From the NCBI RefSeq assembly GCF_900187615.1, contig NZ_FYDO01000033.1, forward strand, positions 1-64,000: a stretch of 64,000 bases of DNA, in the 5' to 3' direction. Below are positions 35,113-43,956 of this stretch, piece after piece. The stretch is from Pseudomonas sp. Irchel s3f7. GTDB taxonomy: Bacteria; Pseudomonadota; Gammaproteobacteria; Pseudomonadales; Pseudomonadaceae. The notes under the pieces are model-generated. The model saw nothing but the letters and a program-made list of their open reading frames with translations. It had not been told where the DNA came from and searched no databases. The position numbers were made by a program, and so were the translations under genes. Position 1 is the stretch's first letter. The number at the start of each line of letters is the position of its first letter.

Positions 35113-35970
35113 TTACTTGCCGAATTGGCTGATGGTCGTTTCGTAGGCGCGATTTGCCATCAGTTCCAGAGGGAGTTTGCGGTGGGTGTCGGACAACACT
35201 TCTAGACCCCACGGGCCTTCGTAGCCAGCAGCGTGAACAGCCTTGATGAATGCCGGGATGTCGAAGGTGCCGTCGCCTGGCAGGACGCGTTTGTGAATGG
35301 TGTCCATCCACAGTGGTTCGATGGCGTATTTGTGAGCGTCGTTGAGCTCGATCGACTTGATGAAGCGAGCCGGGATCTTGGTGATATCGTTAAAGTCGAT
35401 GCCACCGCGCTGGAGGTGCCAAATATCGAGCAATAGACCGCCGTTTGGCTGGTTGGCGCCTTCCACGATGGCCAAAGCGGTTTCGATGGTTCGCACGTTG
35501 CTGAAAGGCATAATTTCCAGAACGACGTTGGCACCGACCTCTGCAGCCTGTTGGCTCAGCAGGGTGAACTCCTTGACCATCAAGTCGATGTCCGCAGTGT
35601 CCTCACCGATGCCAGGGCCGATCTTGATGGAGCGAGCGCCCAAAGCTTTGGCTGCTTCGAGTAGCTCCTGGCGAACCTTATCCGACTGACGACGACGTTC
35701 GCCGGTGTGATACCAGTCAACCAGGAATTCCAACTCGACATGCTTGATACCGTTCTTTTCGAGAATGGCTTTCATGGCGGGATATCCAATCTTGTCGACG
35801 GTATCCATCATGCCGTTGTGAACCAAGCCGATGCCTTTGAAGCCCGCGTTGCCCGCAGCTTTCATCCGATCTTCGAACGAGTACGGGCTGACTTCGGTGG
35901 GGCCCATCGGATAGATGTCACCTGCAATAGTCCAATACGCAGCAAGCAGTTCAATATTTTGAGTCTTCAT
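35113..35970 (-). CDS. sugar phosphate isomerase/epimerase family TIM-barrel protein (copy 1)
   Basis: 285 residues of the AP_endonuc_2/xylose-isomerase-like TIM barrel, the fold of IolE, IolI and 3-dehydroshikimate dehydratases. Likely metal ligands are Glu in NVVLEIMPFSNVRTIE, Asp and His in LLLDIWHLQRGG, and the late Glu in WGLEVLSDTHRK. It is clearly paralogous to the protein at 49874 (shared ELLAAY, GIKHVE, GERRR, EIMPFSNVRTI, YETTISQF). In this setting a keto-cyclitol dehydratase or isomerase is the best guess. It is divergent from the LysR gene at 36077. Confidence 0.87.
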   Translation of the reverse strand: MKTQNIELLAAYWTIAGDIYPMGPTEVSPYSFEDRMKAAGNAGFKGIGLVHNGMMDTVDKIGYPAMKAILEKNGIKHVELEFLVDWYHTGERRRQSDKVRQELLEAAKALGARSIKIGPGIGEDTADIDLMVKEFTLLSQQAAEVGANVVLEIMPFSNVRTIETALAIVEGANQPNGGLLLDIWHLQRGGIDFNDITKIPARFIKSIELNDAHKYAIEPLWMDTIHKRVLPGDGTFDIPAFIKAVHAAGYEGPWGLEVLSDTHRKLPLELMANRAYETTISQFGK

Positions 35971-36045
35971 TTCTCTGTCCTCATTAGGATTGGAATCAAC
36001 GTGAGAACAGACTAAGGTAGAGCTTTGTTGCGATAAACCTCATTA

Positions 36046-36066
36046 TGCTCCTTTCATAGTGGAGCA
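36046..36066. promoter_or_regulatory. LysR-type operator candidate
   Basis: TGCTCC-N9-GGAGCA is a perfect 6-bp inverted repeat in the 106-bp divergent gap, ending 10 bp before the LysR start. It would suit autoregulation and control of the TIM-barrel gene. Confidence 0.5.
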
Positions 36067-36076
36067 AAGGTAGACA

Positions 36077-36991
36077 ATGGCACAGGTTGAACAGGCCTTA
36101 AGTGGCGTGCTGATCTTCGTTACTGCGGCGCGGGCTGGAAGCTTTACCGTCGCTGCCGACCGGCTTGGCATCACCAAGTCAGCGGTGGGGAAAAGCATCG
36201 CGAAGCTCGAAGAACGGCTCGGATGCAAACTTTTTCATCGAACGACACGAAGCTCGGGCCTGACCGTAGATGGCGAGGCCTACTTCGCAAGCTGCTCGGC
36301 TGCAGTTGATGACATCCTCGCTGCAGAGGCATCATTGACCAGCCACCAACAAACGCCCAGTGGACGCCTGAGAGTTGACCTACCTGCCGCGTACGGCAGA
36401 AGCGTTGTGCTGCCGGTGCTACTGGAAATCCTGGATGCGAATCCCGACCTCAAGTTGACGGTTACATTCACCGATGCCGTCATTGACCTGATTGAAGAGG
36501 GGATTGATCTTAGTATCCGCTTCGGGACATTGAAGGATTCCAGCGGCCTTGTAGCTCGTCGACTTACCGTGCAGAAGCAGATCATATGTGCCGCACCCAA
36601 ATATCTCGCGAAGCACGGCTGCCCTGAATCTCTAGAGGAGCTGCAGAACCACAGTTGCATCGTGAACTACCGACGTGGGCAGCGGATGAGTTGGAGCGTC
36701 CTGGATGTGGACGGTGAACTCACACGCATCACTCCACCCGGTACTCATGAGGTTGGAGATGGCGATGCCATCGTTTCCATGACGGTGGCCGGCCAGGGCA
36801 TTTGCCAGATGCCGAGCTCTTTAGTTCGAGATCATCTTGAGGCAGGGCGGCTCGTTCAGGTTCTTGAAAAATACAATCCAGGTGACGTGGAGATCCATGC
36901 GGTATGGCCACAGACTCGCCATTTGTTACCGAAGGTTCGACGTGTCGTGGACGAGCTGGTAGTAAGGGCTGAGCGCGGGGCGTTGGATTGA
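36077..36991 (+). CDS. LysR family transcriptional regulator
   Basis: 304 residues. An N-terminal winged helix (LIFVTAARAGSFTVAADRLG, ITKSAVGKSIAKLEERLGCK, LFHRTTRS) is followed by the LysR co-inducer domain (SGRLRVDLPAAYGRSVVLPV, IDLSIRFGTLKDSSGLVARR), of the CrgA/PtxR-like group. It is divergent from the TIM-barrel/NTF2 pair and very likely regulates it. AAGG precedes ATG 36077. It is convergent with the SDR at 37071. Confidence 0.93.
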   Translation: MAQVEQALSGVLIFVTAARAGSFTVAADRLGITKSAVGKSIAKLEERLGCKLFHRTTRSSGLTVDGEAYFASCSAAVDDILAAEASLTSHQQTPSGRLRVDLPAAYGRSVVLPVLLEILDANPDLKLTVTFTDAVIDLIEEGIDLSIRFGTLKDSSGLVARRLTVQKQIICAAPKYLAKHGCPESLEELQNHSCIVNYRRGQRMSWSVLDVDGELTRITPPGTHEVGDGDAIVSMTVAGQGICQMPSSLVRDHLEAGRLVQVLEKYNPGDVEIHAVWPQTRHLLPKVRRVVDELVVRAERGALD

Positions 36992-37070
36992 GGGAGATCT
37001 GACAAGTATGGTAACTGACTCAAACTGACGAGCACGCCAGCAGGTGAACCCCGCTGGCGTTTTCCGATTA

Positions 37071-37865
37071 TTAGATCGAGGCGCCTTCTTCGCCAGTGCG
37101 GAAATCAAAGCTGGTGGTCAGCCCGCCATCGGCAATGATGTCCGATCCAATAAGAGCACCAGCACCATTCGACAGCAGGAACAGCCCAGCCCTTGCTACA
37201 TCACGGGCAGAGGTGATGCGACCCACAGGCTGACGCTTCGCACGGGTTTTGTGGAACAGGTCAGGATCCGCTGCCGACTCTAGGTGACGTTGGAACAATC
37301 CGGCCATCATGGCACCAGGGCTCAGTACGTTCACACGGATGCCTTGTCTTGCGTGATCCAAAGCAGCAGTCCGAGCGAGTTGGCGCACTGCTGCTTTAGA
37401 AGCGTTATAGAGCGCCAGTTGTTGTTCGGCGAAACTCGCGTTTACGCTAGCAACAGCGACGATGGAGCCACCCCCAGTTTCTACCATCAATGGGATCAGC
37501 GCCTTCATTGCCAAGGCAGTACCCACCACGTTGACGTCGAAGGTGCGTAGGATCTGCGCTTTGGTATTTTCTGTCACCAACCCAACGTCCAGAATTGCCG
37601 CTGAGGTGACCAGTCCGTAGGAGTGATAACCGCTGTCTTTAAGGCGATCGACCACGGCTTGCCAAGTTGTTTCTTCCGTGACATCCCCAGACACGTGATG
37701 ATAGCCGTGAGCCTCCTTTAGCTGAGCTGCGGCATCTGTAAGATCGACGCCCACGGTATATACACCGTTGTCTACGAGCAGTTGGCAGATTTCCAGACCC
37801 AGACCTGAAGCTGCACCCGAAACGGCGACAGCGTGCGGCAACTCGAACGAAATTTGTGCAGGCAT
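37071..37865 (-). CDS. SDR family NAD(P)-dependent oxidoreductase (1)
   Basis: 264 residues. Cofactor loop VSGAASGLGLEICQ (G-x3-G-x-G), a middle segment SAAIL in place of NAG, Ser in VAVASVNASF and catalytic YNASK around residue 160. The C-terminal GGLTTSFDFRTGEEG is typical of classical SDRs. It probably oxidises a hydroxyl of a sugar or cyclitol. AAGGAG lies before the start. It ends 30 bp downstream of the neighbouring binding-protein start region, on the same strand as the ABC genes, so it is likely the last gene of that operon. Confidence 0.9.
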   Translation of the reverse strand: MPAQISFELPHAVAVSGAASGLGLEICQLLVDNGVYTVGVDLTDAAAQLKEAHGYHHVSGDVTEETTWQAVVDRLKDSGYHSYGLVTSAAILDVGLVTENTKAQILRTFDVNVVGTALAMKALIPLMVETGGGSIVAVASVNASFAEQQLALYNASKAAVRQLARTAALDHARQGIRVNVLSPGAMMAGLFQRHLESAADPDLFHKTRAKRQPVGRITSARDVARAGLFLLSNGAGALIGSDIIADGGLTTSFDFRTGEEGASI

Positions 37866-37894
37866 TTTTTAACTCCTTTTAGACTTTATTGAGT

Positions 37895-38914
37895 TCAGCG
37901 GCCAACTGCGGCGTTGCACTCACTAACATTGGCTTTGGTGATAATTTGCTGGGGCAGGTAACGTACGTTCTCGGGTTTCTTGCCATTCAGCAGATCGACA
38001 ACCGCCTGAGCCGCGTACGCGCCGTCCTGGACGGGTGACTGTAGAACCGTGGCGTATTGGGTGCCGGACTCGATAGCTGTCACGCCTTCAATGCTGCAGT
38101 TGCTGCCCACGAGTACGAGTTTTGAAGGATCGATGCCGGCACGTTGAGCGGCGACTATTACCCCCGCCATCATGTTGTCTGCCTGTGCATAGACGCCTTT
38201 TACCTTTGTGCCAAACTGAGTGAAAAGGGCGGACGCTGCTTCGGATGCTTTGGTCTGATCCCAATTCCCTGGTTGCGCTCCTTTGATCTGGATACCAGGT
38301 GCGTCGGCGGCAAGACCCTGCTTAAAGCCTTCCTCCCGGCCAATTTGTGGAGGCGTACCAGGTACTCCGACAACAAGGAAAACATCACCTGCCTCACCGT
38401 AGCCCTTTTCCTTGAACCCTTGCTCCATGGCTTTGGCAGCAGAGCCTCCTGAAGCTTTGTCATTCGGGCCCGTGTAGACATCCCAGAACTTGGAGTACTT
38501 CATATCCGGTAGCGAATTGGTCACCACCAGAGGGATGCCAGCCGATTTGATCTTGCGCAGAGAAGGGACAATTGCACTGGCATCCGCAGGCCAAAGTACG
38601 ATGGCATCGGGACGTTCAGCGATGGCTTGATCAACCTGGCTGGCCTGTTCAGCTGGATCGAAGTTGGTAATTTTTACCTTTAGGGATATTCCCTCTTCCT
38701 GAGCCTTTTGGCGGAAGGACTGCAGGTGTCGCGAGCAGTACTCGCACTCTTCGCTAACTGTCAGCAAGATAACTTTAGCGTCCTTGGCTGCCGCGTTTGC
38801 GGGATAGCTTGTTGCCACACTAATCGTCGCTGTGGCCATCATCCATGCAGAAAAGATGGCGACCTTGTTCAAGCCTGTCAGGTGATTTTGAGCGAATGGA
38901 GTCTCAGGTTTCAT
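37895..38914 (-). CDS. sugar ABC transporter substrate-binding protein (CUT2, RbsB-like), system 1
   Basis: 339 residues with a signal region ending near SYPANAAA. KVILLTVSEECEYCSRHLQS, then EQASQVDQAIAERPDAIVLW and QAVVDLLNGKKPENVRYLPQ, fit the periplasmic-binding-protein type 1 fold used with ribose/xylose/inositol-type importers. Two Cys close together (ECEYC) near the mature N-terminus are unusual for the family. GAGAGG lies before the start. It precedes the SDR by 30 bp and follows the permease by 46 bp. The ligand is unknown. Confidence 0.9.
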   Translation of the reverse strand: MKPETPFAQNHLTGLNKVAIFSAWMMATATISVATSYPANAAAKDAKVILLTVSEECEYCSRHLQSFRQKAQEEGISLKVKITNFDPAEQASQVDQAIAERPDAIVLWPADASAIVPSLRKIKSAGIPLVVTNSLPDMKYSKFWDVYTGPNDKASGGSAAKAMEQGFKEKGYGEAGDVFLVVGVPGTPPQIGREEGFKQGLAADAPGIQIKGAQPGNWDQTKASEAASALFTQFGTKVKGVYAQADNMMAGVIVAAQRAGIDPSKLVLVGSNCSIEGVTAIESGTQYATVLQSPVQDGAYAAQAVVDLLNGKKPENVRYLPQQIITKANVSECNAAVGR

Positions 38915-38960
38915 ATTAAAGCCTCTCTGATTTTGGTTTTTGTATGGGCTAGGGAACGGG

Positions 38961-39929
38961 TCACGTCTGTCGAGTTAGGCCTTTCGAACGAACGATCTGA
39001 AGCAGTGCACCTGACTTGCCGTCGATGACAACAACGACCAGTAGTAACAAGCCATTGGTCAGTAAGATCGCTGCTGAGCTTGCACCGAGCAGGCTAAGGC
39101 CATTGTTGAGAATGGTGAGGATCAGGACACCGAAGAACACGCCGCTAGGTTTGCCAATGCCACCTGCGAGCGCGACACCACCGATAATGGCTGCTGATAC
39201 AGCTTGGAGAAGAAGATTGCTGCCCATGGTGGCGGATGCTGTCGCCAAACTGATCGACAGCAGAACCCCTGCGAGACCTGCACATAGCGACGACAACACG
39301 AAGGCAAACAGGTGGACTTTTCCAATGGATACTCCACATGCCCGCGCGGCTGGTGTGCTGCTGCCGGTGGCCACCATGTCCCGACCAAGCCGGGTGAATT
39401 TGAGAATTCCAGCCATGACTATGAATGCAAGGATGGTTAACAGGCTTCGTGCAGAGAAAATACCGAGGATCGAATCGTCCCAGAACGCCCCTGCATCGAA
39501 GTTGTCCGTGCTGATAATTTTTCCACCAGCCAGCCAGTAGGCGAAGCCGCTTAGTGCGATCATCGTTCCCACCGTGACTACGAGTGATGACAGTCGTAAC
39601 CATACAAATACGAGCGCGTTTAGTGTGCCGACCACGAAGGCAAAAGCCATCGCAACGAACGCACCTGTCACTAAGTCATCACCGCCTACTTTCAGCGTGA
39701 TCAACCCTGCAACGGCGACCATCGATCCCACACTCAAGTCGAACTCTCCAACGAGCATGGTCATCGACAAGCCAAGGGTAATGAGACCTAGAAGGGCGAA
39801 GGACTGGAGAATGGCATACGTGTTCTGAGGGCTCGCGAAGTTGTCGAGTCCTACAGCGAAAACAGCGAACAGCGCGACCGCCAGAACAAGTGGCAGATTT
39901 GCTGCCATAGAAGTGATTTGGGTTTTCAT
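38961..39929 (-). CDS. ABC transporter permease (CUT2, RbsC-like), system 1
   Basis: 322 residues with about 8-10 spans. LLGLITLGLSMTMLVGEFDL then SVGSMVAVAGLITLKVGGDD is the conserved G-x-x-DLSVG segment of RbsC-like permeases, and SSLCAGLAGVLLSISLATAS precedes the coupling region AIIGGVALAGG. It overlaps the stop of the second permease by a few bases (TGATG), so the two are co-translated and probably form a heterodimer. Confidence 0.9.
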   Translation of the reverse strand: MKTQITSMAANLPLVLAVALFAVFAVGLDNFASPQNTYAILQSFALLGLITLGLSMTMLVGEFDLSVGSMVAVAGLITLKVGGDDLVTGAFVAMAFAFVVGTLNALVFVWLRLSSLVVTVGTMIALSGFAYWLAGGKIISTDNFDAGAFWDDSILGIFSARSLLTILAFIVMAGILKFTRLGRDMVATGSSTPAARACGVSIGKVHLFAFVLSSLCAGLAGVLLSISLATASATMGSNLLLQAVSAAIIGGVALAGGIGKPSGVFFGVLILTILNNGLSLLGASSAAILLTNGLLLLVVVVIDGKSGALLQIVRSKGLTRQT

Positions 39930-40957
39930 CAGCGCACCTTCCCTCGGGCAATCAAGGCAGCCACGATGACGGCCAGAACAACGACGGCACCCTTGACCAT
40001 GAGTTGGATTTCAAAGGACAAACCGTGGACGAGCAGTAGATTTCCAATCAGGGCGAGAAAGATCGCACCGTAAACCGCATCGATGATTTTTCCCTGTCCG
40101 CCTCGGATCGAGATGCCGGCTACGAGCACCGCCGCGATTGCGTCGAAATCTAAGCCCGCCGCCATCTTCAGATTTCCTTGGCTGGCTTGAGAGGCAAAGA
40201 GCCCTCCGGCTAATGCTGCTGAGAAGCCAGCGACCACAAACGCAATCACTAATGTCCGAGGGACACTAATTCCGGAGTAGGCAGCAGTTATGGGGTTTAA
40301 ACCAATGAGTCGCAACTCACGACCGAAGCGCGTTCTTTCGACCCAGTAGTTTGCAGCTATCGCAAAAGCCAGGAAGATGACCAGCTGGTTGGGCACGAGC
40401 GAGGCGAACTTCCCGATACCAAGCCAAGAAGCATCGCCCTTGCCAATAACCGTCATGCCACCCGAGACATATGAACCAATGCCCATCACGATAGAGGCCA
40501 CTGCAATCGTCGCAATGATCGGGTTTACACGTGCGGCACCGACTACCAGCCCCTGGATGGAGCCGATTACAATACCGAGCACGCTGACGGACAGAAGGGC
40601 TACCGGAAGGCCGAAGTGAAGAGTGCTCGCGAACACGATCGTCGAGAGCGCAGCTGTCGCCGCCATCGAAAGCATGAACAGGTTGCCGCTCAAGGTGATG
40701 AACGCCATGCCAACAGCAGCAATACCTATCGCAGAGACCGAATACATAATGGCGCTAAGGTTGGCAGGGGTAAGGAAATTATCGACCGAAAAATAGCCCC
40801 ATATGATCAGAAGCAACGACACCGCCTTGATGCCATTAACCTGAATTCTGTCTCCTTGAACAGACTGCTTTATTAGATCCCCGATGACTGAGGTCATTTT
40901 TTGCGTCCTCGATGGCGTGGTCGACGCAAGATGTGAGGCGTCACGTGCTTGTCTCAT
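39929..40957 (-). CDS. ABC transporter permease (CUT2), system 1, second subunit
   Basis: About 342 residues from ATG 40957, which overlaps the ATPase stop in ATGA with GAGGAG upstream; the open frame back to 41017 is rejected. Spans include AVSLLLIIWGYFSVDNFLTP, IGIAAVGMAFITLSGNLFML and VLVAGISIRGGQGKIIDAVY. The usual DLSVG after the T-x-SG segment is replaced by TLSGNLFMLSMAA, so this subunit is divergent. It pairs with the next permease. Confidence 0.87.
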   Translation of the reverse strand: MRQARDASHLASTTPSRTQKMTSVIGDLIKQSVQGDRIQVNGIKAVSLLLIIWGYFSVDNFLTPANLSAIMYSVSAIGIAAVGMAFITLSGNLFMLSMAATAALSTIVFASTLHFGLPVALLSVSVLGIVIGSIQGLVVGAARVNPIIATIAVASIVMGIGSYVSGGMTVIGKGDASWLGIGKFASLVPNQLVIFLAFAIAANYWVERTRFGRELRLIGLNPITAAYSGISVPRTLVIAFVVAGFSAALAGGLFASQASQGNLKMAAGLDFDAIAAVLVAGISIRGGQGKIIDAVYGAIFLALIGNLLLVHGLSFEIQLMVKGAVVVLAVIVAALIARGKVR

Positions 40958-42459
40958 GCGATTTTCTCCTCGCCATGCCCGTGAAGGATGTCCATCAGGA
41001 TTGTGGTCATTGAGCAATGCTCGATCATCCGGTCATTAACCATTTCCCCTCTGAAGACGGTTATGACCCGGTCTGCCAGTTCCAGGACTTCTTCGAAGTC
41101 GGTAGAGAAGAAAACTACTGTGAGTCCGGTAGCTGCCATCGAGCGAAGTTGGGCGTAGATTTCGGCTCTTGCACCGATGTCCACGCCACGAGTTGGCTCA
41201 TTCAAAATGAGGATTTTTGGTGAGATTGCGGCGGCTTTGGCCATGGCAACCTTTTGTTGGTTGCCTCCGCTCAAGCTCGATACCTTGCTGTTTATGCGTT
41301 TAGTGTCGATCGTGAAGCGCTTCATCAGCTCATGGGCCGCATTGCGTTCAAGTGCATTTTCAAGCCGACCAAAGCGCGTCAATTGATTGAGGATCGAAGC
41401 AGTCGAGTTTTGTCCGATACTGGCCTCAAGAAAGACACCTTTGCCGGCGCGGTCTTCCGGTACATAAGCGATGCCCTGGGAGATAGCCTTTCGAGGGGAC
41501 TGTATGTCGACCTGCTGACTATCGATCGACAGTTTGCCAGTGTGCGATCGGACTCCGGCAATCGCCTCTACCAAACGATCAGCACCCGATCCCAGTTGAC
41601 CTACTACGCCGAGAATCTCGCCAGCTGGAACTGTCAGGTTAAGTGGCTGGCAGGCGTTTGGTACGCCGAAGCCGTCGAGATTGAGTCTCGCGACGTGCGC
41701 GTGCGGATTGATCGCTCCAAGCGTCGTGCGGCGCTCGACCTCATGCCCTACCATCGCAAACACCAGCGAGTCTGTAGTCATCTCAGAAGTGGGAGCAGTG
41801 AGGATCCGCTCACCGCTACGGAAGACTGTAATTCGATCAGTCAGATCGAAGACTTCATTCAGACGATGGCTGATGAATACCACCGTAGTCCCCTGATCAC
41901 GAAGCCAGCGGACAGCCGTGAACACACGGGCAATTTCGCTTTCTGCCAAAGTCGCAGTGGGCTCATCGAGGATCAGGATTTTAGCGCCATGGAGCACGCA
42001 ACGAGCGATCTCCACCAGTTGCCGCTCCGCGAGGGAGAGTTCGGAGGCCGATTGATTCAGCGAGATATGAGATAAGCCAATGGAGTCGAGCTGACGTCGA
42101 ACGTCAGTTTTGAAGCGGCGCCTTAGGTAGATATGGCCTACTCGAGTATTGCCCATGAGCACATTGTCCAGCACGGATAGCGCTGGAATGATGGACAGCT
42201 CTTGGTGGACGATGGATATACATGAAGGGTCGGTGCGTCGCCCAAGCCGGAGGGCCGCTCCGTCGAACAGTATCTGCCCTGCCGTTGGCTCCACCAAACC
42301 GCCGAGAATCTTCACTAGCGTGCTTTTTCCGGCTCCATTTTCGCCGCAAAGACCGTGTATCTCTCCAGCATCCAGTTCAAAGTCAACAGACTTCAAGGCT
42401 GTAATGCCGCCATAGGTTTTACGTAGTCCAATTACCTGGACAATTTTCTGAAACTGCAT
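40954..42459 (-). CDS. sugar ABC transporter ATP-binding protein (CUT2, two ATPase halves), system 1
   Basis: 501 residues with two ABC cassettes. The first half has Walker A GENGAGKSTLVK, signature SASELSLAERQLVEIARC and Walker B ILILDEPTATL. The second half has a degenerate Walker A (GQLGSGADRL), as usual in RbsA/MglA proteins, plus SSLSGGNQQKVAMAKAA and ILILNEPTRGVDIGARAEIY, where Asn replaces the usual Asp of the second Walker B. It is the first gene of the minus-strand operon ATPase-permease-permease-binding protein-SDR, with paired TTC-N6-GAA boxes upstream. Confidence 0.92.
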   Translation of the reverse strand: MQFQKIVQVIGLRKTYGGITALKSVDFELDAGEIHGLCGENGAGKSTLVKILGGLVEPTAGQILFDGAALRLGRRTDPSCISIVHQELSIIPALSVLDNVLMGNTRVGHIYLRRRFKTDVRRQLDSIGLSHISLNQSASELSLAERQLVEIARCVLHGAKILILDEPTATLAESEIARVFTAVRWLRDQGTTVVFISHRLNEVFDLTDRITVFRSGERILTAPTSEMTTDSLVFAMVGHEVERRTTLGAINPHAHVARLNLDGFGVPNACQPLNLTVPAGEILGVVGQLGSGADRLVEAIAGVRSHTGKLSIDSQQVDIQSPRKAISQGIAYVPEDRAGKGVFLEASIGQNSTASILNQLTRFGRLENALERNAAHELMKRFTIDTKRINSKVSSLSGGNQQKVAMAKAAAISPKILILNEPTRGVDIGARAEIYAQLRSMAATGLTVVFFSTDFEEVLELADRVITVFRGEMVNDRMIEHCSMTTILMDILHGHGEEKIA

Positions 42460-42598
42460 GGCTGAGCCCTGTCATTGTTATGATTGTGAACAGTTTTCTA
42501 TTAGCAGTGAGACTAAGCGCTGAGCGCTGGATAGATATATTCAATTAGTACTTATCTGTTCCTCGATTTAGCACCTGTAAGTTCATCAAAACACAGTC

Positions 42599-42651
42599 TT
42601 CACAGGAGAAAAATGCAGGGTGTGGAATTCATTTTTTCTTCTGTGAAGAAA
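42599..42651. promoter_or_regulatory. paired LysR-type boxes (TTC-N6-GAA) upstream of ABC system 1
   Basis: TTC-ACAGGA-GAA at 42599-42610 and TTC-TTCTGT-GAA at 42636-42647 lie 37 bp apart. The second extends to a near-palindrome TTTCTTC-TGT-GAAGAAA (42635-42651). They lie 140-190 bp upstream of the ATPase start, in a 322-bp gap with no other content I can name. Confidence 0.5.
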
Positions 42652-42781
42652 TCAAGTTAGTGTCCCGGAGACAGCTGGCAGGGCTTTATCTTGCTAGGTC
42701 GAGAACCTGTAGAGGCATATTGCGGTTTTAAATCGTTTGGCTGTGTTGCCCAAGAAAAATCCGGGCAACCAGCGATAAATT

Positions 42782-43870
42782 TCAGCTCAGAGGAATTTCT
42801 TGTCCACGAAGCTCAGAAGATTTGAAGAGAGCTTCTAGAATCACGTTGATGTTATGTGCCTGGCTTGCCGGAACTTGAGAAGGCAGACCTTCTCGCAAGG
42901 ATTTGACGAAAGCGGCTGCTTCTCGGTCAAAATAAACTGGGTTGCCAATCTCAGCAATTTCTGGCGAATAAACTGTTTTGCGCACCGCCCAGACCTCTGG
43001 AAAGCTTGTTTCATTCCAGTGTGTCCAACCCTGTGCGTGTCCGATTTTTCCGTCATGGTAGAGCTTGTAAGATGCAGGCATAGGCGTTGAATGCATCACG
43101 CCATGAGTGCCGTAAGCGGTGATATCCCAGCTTTCTGTCCAAGGCATGGGATCCCAGGACATGAAGTCGATTGTCACGACCTTATCGTCATAGTTCAGTA
43201 CTGCTGCGGCCGCGTCTTCACGTGCCGAGTCGCTCATTTGTCCTTGGAATTTAGAGATTCGAGCATTGACCGACTTGGGCATGCCGAAATGCAGGAGAAT
43301 GCGGTCGATCGTATGGCATCCGATTACGTAAAAGGCGCCACCAAGATCACCTGATTGCTTCATGTGGTTCGTATCGGCCTCGTCATGTGAGCATCCGGCA
43401 TGAGCTCGTACCTGAAGTACCTTGCCGATCTCTCCGCTCTGGATAACCTGCTGCATTTTCTCCACCGAAGGTGAGAATCTCCAGCAATATCCAACCTGGA
43501 ACAGGTTGCCAGTGCGCTCCACTACTTCAACAATGCGGGATGTGTCTTCTGATCGGCGACCAGCTGGCTTTTCGCAGAGTACGGCTTTCCCTGCTTCGAG
43601 TGCCTCAATCGCCCAGTCAGCCATCAGATAGCTTTTCGGATGCACTAAGACGATGTGTACATTTGGATCGCTTAGGATTTCCGCCTTGCTGCGCGCTTGT
43701 AACCCGAGTGCGTCCACGAACGGTTCTAACAAGGGGCTGTCATCGTACGCCCCAAGAAACGCCACGTTTGGCATACGCTGAAAAGCCTTCACTCGGCCGG
43801 AAGTGTGCGGATGAGTGATGCCTAAGCAAGCTACTCCTAGCTTGGAGTCTTCGTTGAATTTTTGTGGCAT
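42782..43870 (-). CDS. Gfo/Idh/MocA family oxidoreductase (1)
   Basis: 362 residues. The N-terminal Rossmann domain is atypical (VACLGITHPHTSGRVKAFQR in place of G-x-G-x-x-G). The EKP cofactor motif is clear (VLCEKPAGRR, about residue 96), and the catalytic helix has SGDLGGAFYVIGCHTIDRIL with the conserved His. The C-terminal sheet domain is complete. The family oxidises or reduces a hydroxyl or keto group of sugars and cyclitols with NAD(P). It lies 87 bp downstream of an SDR on the same strand, with a hairpin between them. Confidence 0.88.
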   Translation of the reverse strand: MPQKFNEDSKLGVACLGITHPHTSGRVKAFQRMPNVAFLGAYDDSPLLEPFVDALGLQARSKAEILSDPNVHIVLVHPKSYLMADWAIEALEAGKAVLCEKPAGRRSEDTSRIVEVVERTGNLFQVGYCWRFSPSVEKMQQVIQSGEIGKVLQVRAHAGCSHDEADTNHMKQSGDLGGAFYVIGCHTIDRILLHFGMPKSVNARISKFQGQMSDSAREDAAAAVLNYDDKVVTIDFMSWDPMPWTESWDITAYGTHGVMHSTPMPASYKLYHDGKIGHAQGWTHWNETSFPEVWAVRKTVYSPEIAEIGNPVYFDREAAAFVKSLREGLPSQVPASQAHNINVILEALFKSSELRGQEIPLS

Positions 43871-43896
43871 GTTGGATTCCTCGATGTGTGCATTTC

Positions 43897-43920
43897 GCTC
43901 CGTCCTTTAAGTGACGGAGC
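43897..43920. other. intercistronic hairpin
   Basis: GCTCCGTC and GACGGAGC pair perfectly across an 8-base loop between the SDR and Gfo/Idh genes. On the minus strand no T-run follows, so a processing or partial-termination element is more likely than a full terminator. Confidence 0.55.
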
Positions 43921-43956
43921 ATTTTCATTCCATTGAGTCTCGCCTGTGAGTTCAGA

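Noticed and set aside
35113..35970. 3-dehydroshikimate dehydratase of a quinate-to-protocatechuate route
   Set aside because: The dioxygenase has the hydroxyquinol/catechol-type layout with maleylacetate reductase beside it, not protocatechuate 3,4-dioxygenase subunits; still an alternative for the TIM barrel alone.
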